A stretch of DNA of 64,000 bases, taken from the NCBI GenBank assembly GCA_023475225.1, contig JAMCVK010000050.1, positions 1-64,000 on the forward strand, in the 5' to 3' direction. Source of the stretch: Chloroflexota bacterium. Its GTDB lineage: Bacteria > Chloroflexota > UBA6077 > FW602-bin22 > JAMCVK01. The position numbers and the translations under genes are program-made. Under the pieces are notes generated by a model. That model ran no database searches. It was not told the origin of the DNA and saw only the letters and a program-made list of their open reading frames with translations. This document shows positions 33,567 to 43,169 of this stretch, in pieces. Position 1 is the stretch's first letter. Every line of letters begins with the position of its first letter.

Positions 33567-34511
33567 TTATTCTCCTCCCCTTCGATAGGGCAGGGTAAAG
33601 GCGCTAGGAAATTCGGCCCGGCGCGAGACGCCGATCAGGACAAGTATAGTTAAGAGATAGGGCAGGGCCAATAGTATCTCACTCCGGATGGGGACGCCCA
33701 TGGCCTGGAGCCCGAGCTGGAGAGCATCGGCTCCACCAAACAGTAGGGCTGCACCTAGCGCTCGGTATGGGTTCCAACGACTGAAGATGACAACAGCTAT
33801 GGCGATAAAACCACGACCTGAAGTCATTTGGGGTAAGAAGGTGTTCAAATAACCCAGGCTCAAAAAGGCTCCCCCAATTCCGGCCAGAGCGCCCCCGATA
33901 GCCAGGCTGAGGTAGCGGATGTAATATACGTTGATGCCTCGCGTATCGGCTGCAGCGGGGTTCTCGCCTACAGCACGCACTTTGAGTCCGAAGGTTGTCT
34001 TAAAGAGGATAATGGAGGTGACGATAACCAGCAGAAATGATATATAGACAAGGATATTATGTCGAAAGAGGACCGGGCCGAGCACAGACAGCTCGCTCAG
34101 CACAGGGAAAGAGAGGTCTGGAAAAGGCTGGATTGTCGGTGGTAACCGATGGATGCCAACTATCTCCCGGAAAAGGAGGGTAGAAAGACCTGTACCCAGA
34201 ATAGTCACGCCGATACCGGCCACAACCTGGTTAGCCCCTACGGTGACGACCATGAAGGCCATCACCAGCCCCATGATGATACCAGCCAGCATACCTGATA
34301 ATACGCCGAGCCAGAGGTTACCAGTATAAAGCGTACCGATGAACCCTCCAAGGGCTCCCATCAACATAGTCCCCTCCAGCCCCAGGTTAAGGATACCAGC
34401 CTGTTCGGTAATTATCTCACCGAGGGCGGCATAGAGTATTGGTGCGGCTAATCTGATGCTAGCCGCCAGAAGCCCAACAGCGAAGCTCAAGGTGAGGAGC
34501 TTATCCAGCAA
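33567..34511 (-). CDS. nucleoside-type ABC transporter permease (second)
   Basis: A 314-residue membrane protein of the BPD_transp_2 family with about nine to ten segments and GEIITEQAGILNLGLEGTML, the signature of permeases that work with BMP-family binding proteins (NupQ/YufQ type). It overlaps the first permease gene by 11 bases. Together they form the channel for nucleosides or purine bases. Confidence 0.9.
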   Translation of the reverse strand: MLDKLLTLSFAVGLLAASIRLAAPILYAALGEIITEQAGILNLGLEGTMLMGALGGFIGTLYTGNLWLGVLSGMLAGIIMGLVMAFMVVTVGANQVVAGIGVTILGTGLSTLLFREIVGIHRLPPTIQPFPDLSFPVLSELSVLGPVLFRHNILVYISFLLVIVTSIILFKTTFGLKVRAVGENPAAADTRGINVYYIRYLSLAIGGALAGIGGAFLSLGYLNTFLPQMTSGRGFIAIAVVIFSRWNPYRALGAALLFGGADALQLGLQAMGVPIRSEILLALPYLLTILVLIGVSRRAEFPSAFTLPYRRGGE

Positions 34512-35565
34512 CAGCAGACCTCCGGAGAGTGAAAATGGTCCTGGCCAGAACGAAGAGAATGACTAAACCCTGAATGACACTGACGACAGCGAAGGGGGCG
34601 TCCACTGCTCGTTCCATAGCGTTACCCCCAACGACCAAAGCAGCAAATAAGAATGAGGCTAAGGCTATCCCTAGGGGGTGTAATCCCCCGAGAAGGGCGA
34701 TGACCATCCCTAGATAGCCGTAGCCACCTGAGATCTCATCGAGCAGACGATGGTGAATACCGAATATCTCCCCCCAACCAGCGATACCAGAGAGACCTCC
34801 GGAGAGGAGCATAACAAAAATGATGTTCCAAGATACATCGATACCTGCATATTTGGCTACCACTCGGCTTCCCCCCACAATTTCGGTGCGAAAGCCCAGC
34901 GTCGTCCGCCAAAAGAGAATCAGGACCACCATCAGAAAGAGGGCCAAGATGAAGGCTACATTAAGACGTGTGCCGGGTATAATTTTAATCAGATGAAGGG
35001 ATGCTGGGAGAAGACGAGATTGGGGGAAATTAAACCCGTGAGGATCCATCATTGGTCCTCGTACGAGGTAGCCGAGGAAATAGATGGCGACATAATTTAA
35101 CATCAGCGTGGTGATGACCTCGTTGACCTCAAGTTTAGCCCGCAGGATACCGGGGACTAAGCCCCAAACGGCGCCTCCTACGAAGCCGGCTACAAGGGTG
35201 AGGGGCAAAAGGACGAGCGGTGGCAGGCCAGCCAGCGTGAGCCCTACCCACGTAGAAAGGATGGCTCCCATAACCAGCTGTCCCTCCGGTCCAATCGTCC
35301 AGATCTCGGCCCTGTAAGGAATGGATACCGCCAGGCCCACGATAAGGAGAGGAGTCATCTTGACCAGCGTCTCGGCCATCCTATCAGTGCTGCCGAAGGC
35401 CCCGCTTAACATGGCCAGATAAGCCTGCACGGGGTCGTTGCCACCTATGGCCAATAGGACTGCCCCTATAACCAAAGCGCAGGCTACGGACAGGAAGGGT
35501 GGAAGGGCTCCTTTAAAGATACCGCCACCTAGCCGTGTCAACTTTGTTTGGCTCGCTACACTCAA
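34501..35565 (-). CDS. nucleoside-type ABC transporter permease (first)
   Basis: A 354-residue BPD_transp_2 permease with about nine segments, including LVKMTPLLIVGLAVSIPYRAEIWTIGPEGQLVMGA, typical of NupP/YufP-type subunits. It starts 23 bases after the ATPase gene and overlaps the second permease, so both are made in equal amounts. Confidence 0.9.
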   Translation of the reverse strand: MSVASQTKLTRLGGGIFKGALPPFLSVACALVIGAVLLAIGGNDPVQAYLAMLSGAFGSTDRMAETLVKMTPLLIVGLAVSIPYRAEIWTIGPEGQLVMGAILSTWVGLTLAGLPPLVLLPLTLVAGFVGGAVWGLVPGILRAKLEVNEVITTLMLNYVAIYFLGYLVRGPMMDPHGFNFPQSRLLPASLHLIKIIPGTRLNVAFILALFLMVVLILFWRTTLGFRTEIVGGSRVVAKYAGIDVSWNIIFVMLLSGGLSGIAGWGEIFGIHHRLLDEISGGYGYLGMVIALLGGLHPLGIALASFLFAALVVGGNAMERAVDAPFAVVSVIQGLVILFVLARTIFTLRRSAVAG

Positions 35566-35588
35566 GGCTGAATCTCCTCAGAGGGGTA

Positions 35589-37109
35589 TTATTGGTGTCT
35601 CACACCGGCCATCATCAATCCAATCTCCTCCATATCAGCGTGCTCAGCCGGAATGATGCCTATAATCTCACCTTCATACATGACGGCAATCCTATCGCTG
35701 AGGGTCAAAACCTCTTCCAGATCGGCTGATATAAGGAGAATAGCCATGCCAGCCTCCCTCTGCTTGATCAACTGTTGGTGAACGTATTCCGTTGCTCCAA
35801 CATCCAGTCCCCGCGTGGGTTGGTCGGCCACCAGGAAATTGGACGTTATCGTTAACTCTCGGCCCAATATCAGCTTCTGCTGATTACCACCTGAAAGGAA
35901 CCTGACTGGTGTGTTATTCCCCGGGGTTCTGATATCGAAATTCTTGATTACTCGATCGGCAAACTGATTGATCGTGCCAAAGCTAAGCAAACCATTTTGA
36001 GAGAAAGGGCGTTGATTGAAGCTCTTCAAGACAACGTTGCGACCCACACTGAGATTTAGCAGCAAACCGGTCTTTTGTCTATCTTCAGGTATATGTCCTA
36101 CTCCCTGGGCGATGTATTCTCTAGGGGAGAGGTTGATCATGTCCCGATCGTTGATCCTCAGGCGGCCAGATTCGACCCGGCGCATACCCGTGAGGGCTTC
36201 CGCCATCTCTGCCTGACCATTGCCATCTACACCAGCAATTCCTAGGATTTCGCCAGCGTGAATAGAAAACGAAACATTGTTCACAGCCACCAACCCCCGA
36301 TCGTTCCGGACCTTTAATCTCTCCACCTCGACCACCGTCTCCCCATCGCTGGTACGCCTTTCGGGCTTGGCGAAGGTTAGCTCGTGTCCGACCATCATTC
36401 TGGCCAATTCCCTTTTATTCGTAGCTGAGGTCTCAATGGTCGCTACAACCCTGCCAGCCCGGAGTACGGTGATACGGTCAGTAATGGCCATTATCTCACT
36501 CAGCTTATGGCTGATGAAGATGACCGCCTTACCCTCGGTGGCCATGGTCTCCAACATCTTGAACAATTCCGTTGTTTCCTGGGGGGTCAGGACAGCCGTT
36601 GGCTCGTCCAGGATCAATATCTCAGCGCCGCGGTAAAGAGCGCTCAGGATCTCCACTCTTTGTTGCTGTCCAACAGATAGCTGCCCAACACGGGCCACTG
36701 GATCAACCTTAAGCCCATACCGTTCAGCTAAGGAGCGGACCTGCTCTTTGGCAAGCTCTGAGTCCAGGAAGGGGCCCCTGGAGGAAGGCAAGCCCAGGAT
36801 GATGTTCTCGGTGACAGTGAAGGGTCGCACCAGCATGAAGTGCTGGTGAATCATACCAATCCCTAACTGAATAGCATCCAAGGGTGATCTGAGGCGAACG
36901 TCCTGTCCTCCGACAGCAATCTTCCCCTCGTCTGGGTGATATAGGCCATACAGTATGTTCATAAGCGTGGTCTTGCCGGCCCCGTTCTCACCGAGCAAGC
37001 CGTGGACCTCGCCGCCCTTTATCGTCAGGTCGATATGATCGTTAGCCAGGATACCGGGGAACCTTTTAACGATCCCCCGCATTTCCACAATTGGGGTAGG
37101 GTCGTTCAA
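35589..37109 (-). CDS. nucleoside-type ABC transporter ATPase (two nucleotide-binding domains)
   Basis: The 506-residue protein has two ABC domains. The first is complete, with Walker A GENGAGKTT (near 39), signature LSVGQQQRVEIL and Walker B ILILDEPTAVL. The second has a degenerate Walker A (GVDGNGQAEM) but keeps signature FLSGGNQQKLILGREL and Walker B. This is normal for the sugar/nucleoside (NupO/RbsA-like) group. It lies downstream of a long hairpin that separates it from the binding-protein gene. Confidence 0.92.
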   Translation of the reverse strand: MNDPTPIVEMRGIVKRFPGILANDHIDLTIKGGEVHGLLGENGAGKTTLMNILYGLYHPDEGKIAVGGQDVRLRSPLDAIQLGIGMIHQHFMLVRPFTVTENIILGLPSSRGPFLDSELAKEQVRSLAERYGLKVDPVARVGQLSVGQQQRVEILSALYRGAEILILDEPTAVLTPQETTELFKMLETMATEGKAVIFISHKLSEIMAITDRITVLRAGRVVATIETSATNKRELARMMVGHELTFAKPERRTSDGETVVEVERLKVRNDRGLVAVNNVSFSIHAGEILGIAGVDGNGQAEMAEALTGMRRVESGRLRINDRDMINLSPREYIAQGVGHIPEDRQKTGLLLNLSVGRNVVLKSFNQRPFSQNGLLSFGTINQFADRVIKNFDIRTPGNNTPVRFLSGGNQQKLILGRELTITSNFLVADQPTRGLDVGATEYVHQQLIKQREAGMAILLISADLEEVLTLSDRIAVMYEGEIIGIIPAEHADMEEIGLMMAGVRHQ

Positions 37110-37134
37110 TAGACTCTTCCATCCTTCTACTAAG

Positions 37135-37175
37135 GGCTGAACTGAAGGAGCCAGGAGGGCTCCTTCAGTTCAGCC
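37135..37175 (-). promoter_or_regulatory. 18-bp perfect intercistronic hairpin between BMP and ABC ATPase genes
   Basis: The 18 bases at 37135-37152 pair perfectly with 37158-37175 (five-base loop). On the minus strand the hairpin follows the binding-protein stop by about 12 bases and is not followed by a T-run, so it is more likely an mRNA-stabilising or attenuating element that keeps binding-protein levels above those of the membrane subunits, as in the malE-malF gap of E. coli. Confidence 0.65.
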
Positions 37176-37187
37176 GGGTTGGGGTAC

Positions 37188-38210
37188 CTATTGCTTGAAC
37201 TCGGGGATCTTGATCTTGCCGGAGATGATGTCCTCCCTGGCCTGTTCCACTTTACTGATGACGTCCTTGCCCACCAGCTTCTCGTTGAACGGTGAGAGAA
37301 CGAGCCCCTTATTCTTCAGCGTAAGCCAGTAATGCTTGTTGCCAAATGTGCCCGCCTTGATATCATCGATCATCTCGGCGAAGCTGATAGACCAGTCGTA
37401 CGCTACGCTGGTCACCGCTTGGTCTGGAGCCAAAGGACGCTGATCCATCACCACCCCGATGACTTTAGTGTTCCTCTCTTTAGCTCCCTGGACGACGCCC
37501 AGTCCGACACCGTCGCCGGTAGTCCAGAGGACATCGGCGCCAGAATCGATCATGCGCAGGGCAGCCTCCTTGGCCTTGGCCGTATCCCTGAAGTCGCCAG
37601 TGTAGACCTCCATTATATCAATATTGGGCTTGGTCTGCTTGGCAGCATACTTATAAGCCTCTTGCCCACGATGAATCTCAGAGACGTCCACCCCACCAAT
37701 CACACCAATCTTGTTTGACTTCGTCAGACTGGCGGCGAGGACGCCAGCTAGGTAGCCACCTTCCTCCAGCTTAACGTCATATACACCGACGTTTGGAGCC
37801 AATTTGTAGCCTGTGCCAAGGGCGAAGTGAACCTTGGGGAACTCGGCGGCAACTTTAATGATCGGCTCCTGGAACTGAAAGCCGTGCCCAATCACCAAAT
37901 CATAACCACGCTGCGCATAGTCTCGCAGGGCTGGTTCTATGTCGGTTACATTATAAACATTCTCGACATAGCTCATCTCCATAGCCGCCCCCATCTGGTT
38001 CTTTAGCTTGCGCAACCCCTCATAGGCGGCCTGGTTCCAGGAGAGGTCATCGATACGGCCAGGGAGGATCAGAGCCACCTTAAGTGGTTTAGTCCCACTC
38101 GCCGCCTTGGTTGCGGTAGGGGTTGGGGTACTGGCAGACGTGCAACTGCTAAGGAGTAGCGAGGTTATCATCAGAAACAGGACAAGCCAAGATAGATATC
38201 GTCCTTTCAT
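37188..38210 (-). CDS. BMP family nucleoside-binding lipoprotein
   Basis: A 340-residue lipoprotein: signal MKGRYLSWLVLFLMITSLLLSSC with the lipidated Cys at 23, a Thr/Pro-rich tether, then the BMP fold (LKVALILPGRIDDLSWNQAAYEGL, GYDLVIGHGFQF, GGYLAGVLAASL, GADVLWTTGDGVGLGV). BMP proteins (PnrA/NupN type) bind purine nucleosides. ATG 38210 has an AGGAGG SD; an open frame extends upstream to 38339 without one. First gene of the transporter/hydroxylase operon downstream of the regulator. Confidence 0.92.
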   Translation of the reverse strand: MKGRYLSWLVLFLMITSLLLSSCTSASTPTPTATKAASGTKPLKVALILPGRIDDLSWNQAAYEGLRKLKNQMGAAMEMSYVENVYNVTDIEPALRDYAQRGYDLVIGHGFQFQEPIIKVAAEFPKVHFALGTGYKLAPNVGVYDVKLEEGGYLAGVLAASLTKSNKIGVIGGVDVSEIHRGQEAYKYAAKQTKPNIDIMEVYTGDFRDTAKAKEAALRMIDSGADVLWTTGDGVGLGVVQGAKERNTKVIGVVMDQRPLAPDQAVTSVAYDWSISFAEMIDDIKAGTFGNKHYWLTLKNKGLVLSPFNEKLVGKDVISKVEQAREDIISGKIKIPEFKQ

Positions 38211-38346
38211 ATTGTTCCTCCTAATTGTATTTGTTATCGCCTTGTTCGGGTCATCCCCCTCATGGTCGAAAGTCGGTAACCAGTTCCACTTATCGTCCAG
38301 TTCACAACATAGCTTCACCCCCAGAATGATAGTTAGCAAACGATGG

Positions 38347-39081
38347 TTAGACCTTAGTGCGCACGACCTTAAAGCGAAGGAGTTTAGGAGCGTAGAACTC
38401 CTCAGAGTAGAGGATAGCGATATCGTTCTCGTTAAAGCCGACCTCTTCGAATATTTGAATCGGTGTGCCTGAGGGACACTGGAAAATCTCCGCCAGCCTA
38501 TCCCTGGCTACCTCGGGTATTATCTCCGTTATTTCGTAACTGACCGTCTCCCCACAGACCTGTTCTAAGAAGGTGAAGATGGGCTCCTTCAGCTGGGCTA
38601 GATCATACTCTCGACGGACGATGGCCGTGGGAACCCTATCTATGCAATAGATGGCCGGAACACCGTCGGCCAACCAGACCTTCTCTGTCTTCAATACTTC
38701 GGCTTCTGGGGGTAGCTCCAGCCTTTCGGTCACTTTGGGGCTCGCCTTCTCTATGGCCAGCTCAAGCAGGATCACCTCTGGCTTATAGCTGTTGTCGAGA
38801 AGCAGGTCCCAGAACTCCTTCTCTATATCGAGGCGGGCCGCGATCTTAAGCACCTTACGGTTGATGAACGTTCCTACCCCTGGTCGTCGTATAACGAAGC
38901 CAGCCTTCTCCAGGGAGGTGAGGGCATCCCTAACAGATGGCCGACTGACCCCTAATTCCCTGGCGATGGCCTCCTCAGCCGGCAAACGATCCTGCGCTCT
39001 GTAGCGTCCCTCTCTTATCTCGTGGAACAGGAACTCCTTAATGCGATCTGGCAAGGGTTCAGTCACAAAGGTGTAGTTCAT
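38347..39081 (-). CDS. GntR family regulator with UTRA effector domain
   Basis: The 244-residue protein has the winged HTH at the N-terminus (RLPAEEAIARELGVSRPSVRDALTSLEKAGFVIRRPGVGTFI, about 30-72) and a UTRA-type ligand domain (about 95-240), the HutC subgroup layout. It is placed head-to-tail before the purine operon, and a palindromic operator overlaps its own promoter. I infer repression relieved by a purine or purine derivative. Start ATG 39081; longer in-frame starts would lie inside the operator and promoter. Confidence 0.88.
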   Translation of the reverse strand: MNYTFVTEPLPDRIKEFLFHEIREGRYRAQDRLPAEEAIARELGVSRPSVRDALTSLEKAGFVIRRPGVGTFINRKVLKIAARLDIEKEFWDLLLDNSYKPEVILLELAIEKASPKVTERLELPPEAEVLKTEKVWLADGVPAIYCIDRVPTAIVRREYDLAQLKEPIFTFLEQVCGETVSYEITEIIPEVARDRLAEIFQCPSGTPIQIFEEVGFNENDIAILYSEEFYAPKLLRFKVVRTKV

Positions 39082-39097
39082 CGCTCGATGCCTTCCG

Positions 39098-39111
39098 GTA
39101 AGACGTCTTAC
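39098..39111. promoter_or_regulatory. palindromic GntR operator
   Basis: GTAAGACGTCTTAC is a perfect 14-bp palindrome lying just downstream of the -10 box of the regulator's own promoter, over the expected start of transcription. Size and place fit a GntR-dimer operator for autorepression. No second copy is obvious in the 136 bases upstream of the BMP gene. Confidence 0.65.
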
Positions 39112-39115
39112 TGCA

Positions 39116-39144
39116 AGAATAATACAAGTTGCCCCTCTTGTCAA
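39116..39144 (-). promoter_or_regulatory. promoter of the GntR regulator
   Basis: Minus-strand TTGACA (39144-39139) and TATTCT (39121-39116) with 17-base spacing; the operator palindrome begins five bases further downstream. Confidence 0.65.
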
Positions 39145-39185
39145 GATCGCTGTTCTCTACTAATATGATCTTGGACTCATTCCTA

Positions 39186-41031
39186 ATGTTGAGGGTGCCT
39201 GTGAAATCCCTAAGTCTGCTCCTCCTGATTTTGCTGACAATTGCCGGCATTCTCTCGCTTGGGCTTTTCTCTGCCGGGGCATGCAAATTCTTGGGACGGG
39301 AACCTGCCCTCGTTTATGCCCAGGGCGAATTGGGCAGCTTCATCGCTATGGTCAAGCTCAGTGGTACGCGGGGGCAGACCAACTTTGGCAGCAACATCTA
39401 TATGATGCCAGGCGGGGGCGGCCAGGCTGTGCAGATCACCCCGTTTACGGCACCCATCCTGGCTTTCGACCCGGCCTGGTCAGCGGATAGAACCAGGGTA
39501 GCCTTCTCCTCCAACTATGATGCGGCCCTCACCCTCGCCGAAAGGAATATTATGGTTATGGATGCGGGGAGGGACTAACATGCGGATGATCACGGGGTTC
39601 TACGTCGCGCCCCAAGCCCCTGGGCCAACGGGCATCATCCAGGGTCGGGTGGTGCAGGCGGATGGCCGCCCTCCCACCAGTGCCGTGGTCTTCGCTCAGG
39701 GATGTCAGAACTCCACCACGACCGACGCCATAACGGGTGAGTTCACCCTGACTGGTGTGCCTTTAAGTGCCTTATGGGTGCGGGCGCAAGGCGACTCCAC
39801 GAGCTGGGGTGGTCATATCGGCCCGGGCTTGGTGCAGGGCTATACGAGCGTCCAAGCCCAAAATGGGGTCTTTCCTCAGGTCACCATCACCGTCGGACCG
39901 GAGGGGCAGAAGTTTGAGACCCCGTCCTGGTCTCCTGATGGTACCAGGCTGGCTATCATGCAGAGCATATGGAGCAAAACCTGGGATGGCTCCAAGTGGG
40001 TCGTTAATTCTGCCCCGACTGTGCGGGTGATCGACCTAAACAATAACATCCTGGCCACAATGCAGGTGTCGGCCGGCGATACGGTATGGACCCCCGATTG
40101 GTCACCCCTCGAGGATAAGATCGTTTGCTTTGTGACCGGAACGAACTGGGGTCATATCGGAATCTGGGTATTCAATGCCGATGGAACTGGAGGACAGCAG
40201 ATACTGGCCGACCCTTACGGTCTGTTTTACTCCTATTACGATTTATATCCCACCTGGTCACCTGATGGCCGGAGGATCGCCTTTGGACGCCTATGTATGC
40301 CTGCCTCGGCCGATTTCACCGCGGCCTTCTCCGATATCTACGTCATTAACGCCGATGGCAGTAACGCCGTAAAACTGACCCGAAGTAATCCAGGCACAGA
40401 TGCAGAGAGGCCACGCTGGTCGCCGGACGGTAGCCAAATCGTTTATCAGGTTGGAGAGGGAGGAATAACCCAGGAACGGAACAACTATAACCTCTGGGTG
40501 ATGAACGCTGATGGCACGAATCCCAGGGCGCTGACCACTGATAACGTGAGTGGCCACCCGGCCTGGGGAGGGGCAAACATTATCGATGATGTTCATCCTC
40601 TCGTCCAGTACGATGGCGCCTGGAACCGCGGAGCCCTCGGCATAGGTGCCACGGCCAACATACGAGATACTCTCCACTATACCAGTCAGGCCGGAGCGAG
40701 CGCCACCTTCGCCTTTGCCGGTACACAGATACGATATGTCGCCCAGAAAGGTCCTAACCGAGGAATAGCCAAGATCTACCTTGATGACAAAGAGGTTGGA
40801 CTGGTAGACCTCTATAGTAGTACAGTTGCCGATGCGCAGAGGGTTTATGAGAACGATCAACTGAACTATGGTCGGCATACCATCAAGGTGGTATGCAGCG
40901 GAACCAAGTCTGCAAACTCGACTGGTACCATCGTCACCCTGGATGCCTTCGAGCTGGGCACGACCCAGGTGCCTCAGTCGACGGAACATAAAACCTACCT
41001 GCCCCTTGTATTTAGGGATTACCAATATTAG
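39186..41031 (+). pseudogene. exported WD40-like surface protein, frameshifted
   Basis: Two frames together make one protein: a signal peptide (about 39201-39300), TolB/PD40-type beta-propeller repeats (IYMMPGG, IMVMDAG; later WSPDGTRLAI, INADGSNAVKLT, MNADGTNPRALT), an inserted carboxypeptidase-regulatory-like domain (GIIQGRVVQADGRPPTSA) and a C-terminal galactose-binding-like domain (QIRYVAQKGPNRGIAKIYLDD). The break is in a repeat motif at GCGGGGAGGG (39565-39573): removing one G joins DAG to GTNMRM. The first frame stops at TAA 39576-39578. This is either a recent one-base mutation, an assembly error or slippage; both halves have good coding quality. Start ATG 39186 or GTG 39201 (closer to an SD). 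Confidence 0.8.
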
Positions 41032-41041
41032 GAGGACAACG

Positions 41042-41842
41042 ATGAGAACAGCTATGAGCATCGCTGGCTCAGACTCAGGGGCAGGCGCCGGCATCCAGGC
41101 CGACTTGAAGACGTTCGCCGCCTGCGGTGTTTATGGCACAACCGTCATTACGGCCATCACCGCTCAGAACACCATGGCTATAACATCCGTCCTGGAGCTT
41201 TCTCCCGACCTTGTGGCAGCTCAAATTGAGGCCATAGTAGGTGATATTGGGGCTGATGCGGTGAAGACCGGTATGCTGGGGAATGCCAGCATCATAGAGG
41301 TGGTAGCGGCCAAGATCGAGGAACACCGGCTAACCAATCTGGTGGTGGATCCGGTGTTGGTCGCCAAGACCGGCGACCAACTCCTCCAGGAGGAAGCCGT
41401 CGCCACTCTGTGTGAGCAATTGATTCCCCTGGCGCTTGTTCTTACACCCAACCTGTCTGAAGCGGCCGTGCTGGTGGGCAGGGAGCTGCACACTCGGAAT
41501 GATAGGCGCTGGGCAGCAAAAGAACTGATATCTATGGGGGCGAAGAACGTGGTCATTAAGGGTGGGCATGATCCGAAGCAGGCCAACGATCTATTCTACA
41601 ATGGTAGAGAGTTCCGCGAATACCGAGCCAGGCGCATCCAGACACAGCACACCCACGGCACTGGCTGCGTCTTCGCCGCGGCCATAGCTGCCTCCTTGGC
41701 GAAGGGAGCCGAGGTTGAGCAGGCTGTAGCTATAGCCAAGAAATTTATTACGAAAGCTATCGAGTATGCTCTCCCTCTTGGTCACGGACAAGGGCCGGTC
41801 GACCCCTGCTATAAATTCTGGCCCCGAGGTCAAAGATCATAG
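41042..41842 (+). CDS. thiD: hydroxymethylpyrimidine/phosphomethylpyrimidine kinase
   Basis: ThiD phosphorylates HMP and HMP-P for thiamine synthesis. The 266-residue ribokinase-fold protein has AMSIAGSDSGAGAGIQADLKTFAACGVYG at the start, DPVLVAKTGDQLL and the anion-hole motif HTHGTGCVFAAAIAA with the catalytic Asp position replaced in the usual THGTGC form. ATG 41042 has AGGAGG upstream, nine bases after the propeller gene stop. No other thiamine gene is nearby. Confidence 0.93.
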   Translation: MRTAMSIAGSDSGAGAGIQADLKTFAACGVYGTTVITAITAQNTMAITSVLELSPDLVAAQIEAIVGDIGADAVKTGMLGNASIIEVVAAKIEEHRLTNLVVDPVLVAKTGDQLLQEEAVATLCEQLIPLALVLTPNLSEAAVLVGRELHTRNDRRWAAKELISMGAKNVVIKGGHDPKQANDLFYNGREFREYRARRIQTQHTHGTGCVFAAAIAASLAKGAEVEQAVAIAKKFITKAIEYALPLGHGQGPVDPCYKFWPRGQRS

Positions 41843-41870
41843 ACCATTCACTTGGGGCATCTGACGAAGG

Positions 41871-42638
41871 TCAGTCGAATCGCAGGTAGGCGAGAAACCC
41901 ACCGTCGATGACTATGGTTGCACCCTGAATGTACCCACACTCGTCTGAGGCCAGAAAAACGGCGAGCGCGGCCACCTCCTCTACCCGGCCTGTCCGTGCC
42001 AGAGGGACATTTTTGGCGATCATGTTTCGATAGGTCTCATTGGCGAGGCGGAGGGCCGTCTTTTCAGTGCTGATGGTGCCTGGGGCTATGGCGTTCACGA
42101 GGATGCCATAGGGCGAAAGATCTACAGCCATGGCCATGGTTAACAGCGGAATTGCCCCTTTCGCTGCTACGTAATGCGCCGCATTCTTCTGCGCCCTAAA
42201 GCTATTAATGGACCCTATGTTGATGATCCTTCCCTTGATCTGTTGTTTGACCATCAGCCTCCCGACGGCCTGGGCGCAGAGGAAAGTCCCCGTTAGATTA
42301 ACATCTAGGAAATGTTGCCAGAGTTCCAGGGGCATATCGAGAATCGACCCGTTCACCCCGCTGACACCGGCATTGTTTACCAAGATGTCGACGCGACCAT
42401 AGCGCTGCTGGCAGGCTTCGACCATGGCAGCGACCTGTTCCGGTTTGGTAATGTCCGTCGGCACGAAAGAGGCTTTGCCCCCGGCTTCCTCGATCTCGTG
42501 GACGGTCCGGGCAGCCGATTCAGGATCGCGCTGGGCGATCAATACAGCGGCCCCTTCAGCAGCAAAGCGTCGGGAGATGCCCCGGCCTATCCCTCTGCCG
42601 CCGCCGGTGATAATTGCCACCTTGTCATCCAGCTTCAT
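41871..42638 (-). CDS. short-chain dehydrogenase/reductase
   Basis: A 255-residue classical SDR: cofactor motif TGGGRGIGRG (near residue 11), NNAG (near 88), catalytic Ser in INIGSINS, YVAAK as the Tyr-x-x-x-Lys pair, and the C-terminal GATIVIDGG. The residues after the second beta strand (AQRDPES) do not settle NAD or NADP use. It is the last gene of the oligopeptide-type ABC operon, 44 bases after the cupin gene. The substrate is unknown; a sugar or hydroxy acid taken up by the transporter is likely. Confidence 0.9.
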   Translation of the reverse strand: MKLDDKVAIITGGGRGIGRGISRRFAAEGAAVLIAQRDPESAARTVHEIEEAGGKASFVPTDITKPEQVAAMVEACQQRYGRVDILVNNAGVSGVNGSILDMPLELWQHFLDVNLTGTFLCAQAVGRLMVKQQIKGRIINIGSINSFRAQKNAAHYVAAKGAIPLLTMAMAVDLSPYGILVNAIAPGTISTEKTALRLANETYRNMIAKNVPLARTGRVEEVAALAVFLASDECGYIQGATIVIDGGFLAYLRFD

Positions 42639-42682
42639 GACGAACCTCCAAAATTCTAAGGATTGCTCTGCACTTTTCGCAA

Positions 42683-43111
42683 CTAGACATCAACCCGCCT
42701 GGACGATGTCTGTGTATCTGGAAAGGTGGGGGCCAGCGCAGGTGGAGGAGCGGCAGCGAAGATGAACACCAGGGGCTCTGTGCCATTGTTCTCGATGTTG
42801 TGTCTGGCACCTGGCGGGATGAAGAGTGCGGTTCCCGGTTCCAGAGAGATGGCTTCCTCCTCTACGTAGAAGATGCCTCGCCCAGAAACAACATATACGG
42901 CCTCTTCAAAGTTATGAATCTTAGCCCAGGTGACCGATCCCGGGTTGTAGACGGAGGTGCCGAGGATCATATTCTTGGTCCCTGCCCGCTCCGGTGTCAA
43001 CAAGTCACTTACACGGCCATCTCCTCGATGCATGTAGTTCGTTGTATCCAGGAGGCGCGGGCGCACATCAGCAAGCCGCACCGCCCGACCCCTTAGTTCT
43101 TCCCTCGCCAT
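42683..43111 (-). CDS. cupin domain protein
   Basis: A 142-residue single-domain cupin. The second cupin motif is clear (PGTALFIPPGARHNIEN), and the first (HNFEEAVYVVSGRGIFYVEEE) keeps His and Glu. Such proteins bind a metal and act as isomerases, lyases or sensors of small molecules. Located between the permeases and the SDR in one operon, it may process the imported compound. Confidence 0.85.
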   Translation of the reverse strand: MAREELRGRAVRLADVRPRLLDTTNYMHRGDGRVSDLLTPERAGTKNMILGTSVYNPGSVTWAKIHNFEEAVYVVSGRGIFYVEEEAISLEPGTALFIPPGARHNIENNGTEPLVFIFAAAPPPALAPTFPDTQTSSRRVDV

Positions 43112-43169
43112 GATAGGACTCCTTTCATCGTGAATATGTGCTGGACCTGCAGCTCAAATCGGGCCTCTT

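Noticed and set aside
37135-37175. Intrinsic terminator after the BMP gene
   Set aside because: The stem is strong but no T-run follows on the transcribed strand, and the transporter genes downstream need the transcript.
38211-38339. 43-residue N-terminal extension of the BMP lipoprotein
   Set aside because: It would bury the lipoprotein signal; ATG 38210 has AGGAGG and begins a perfect signal peptide.
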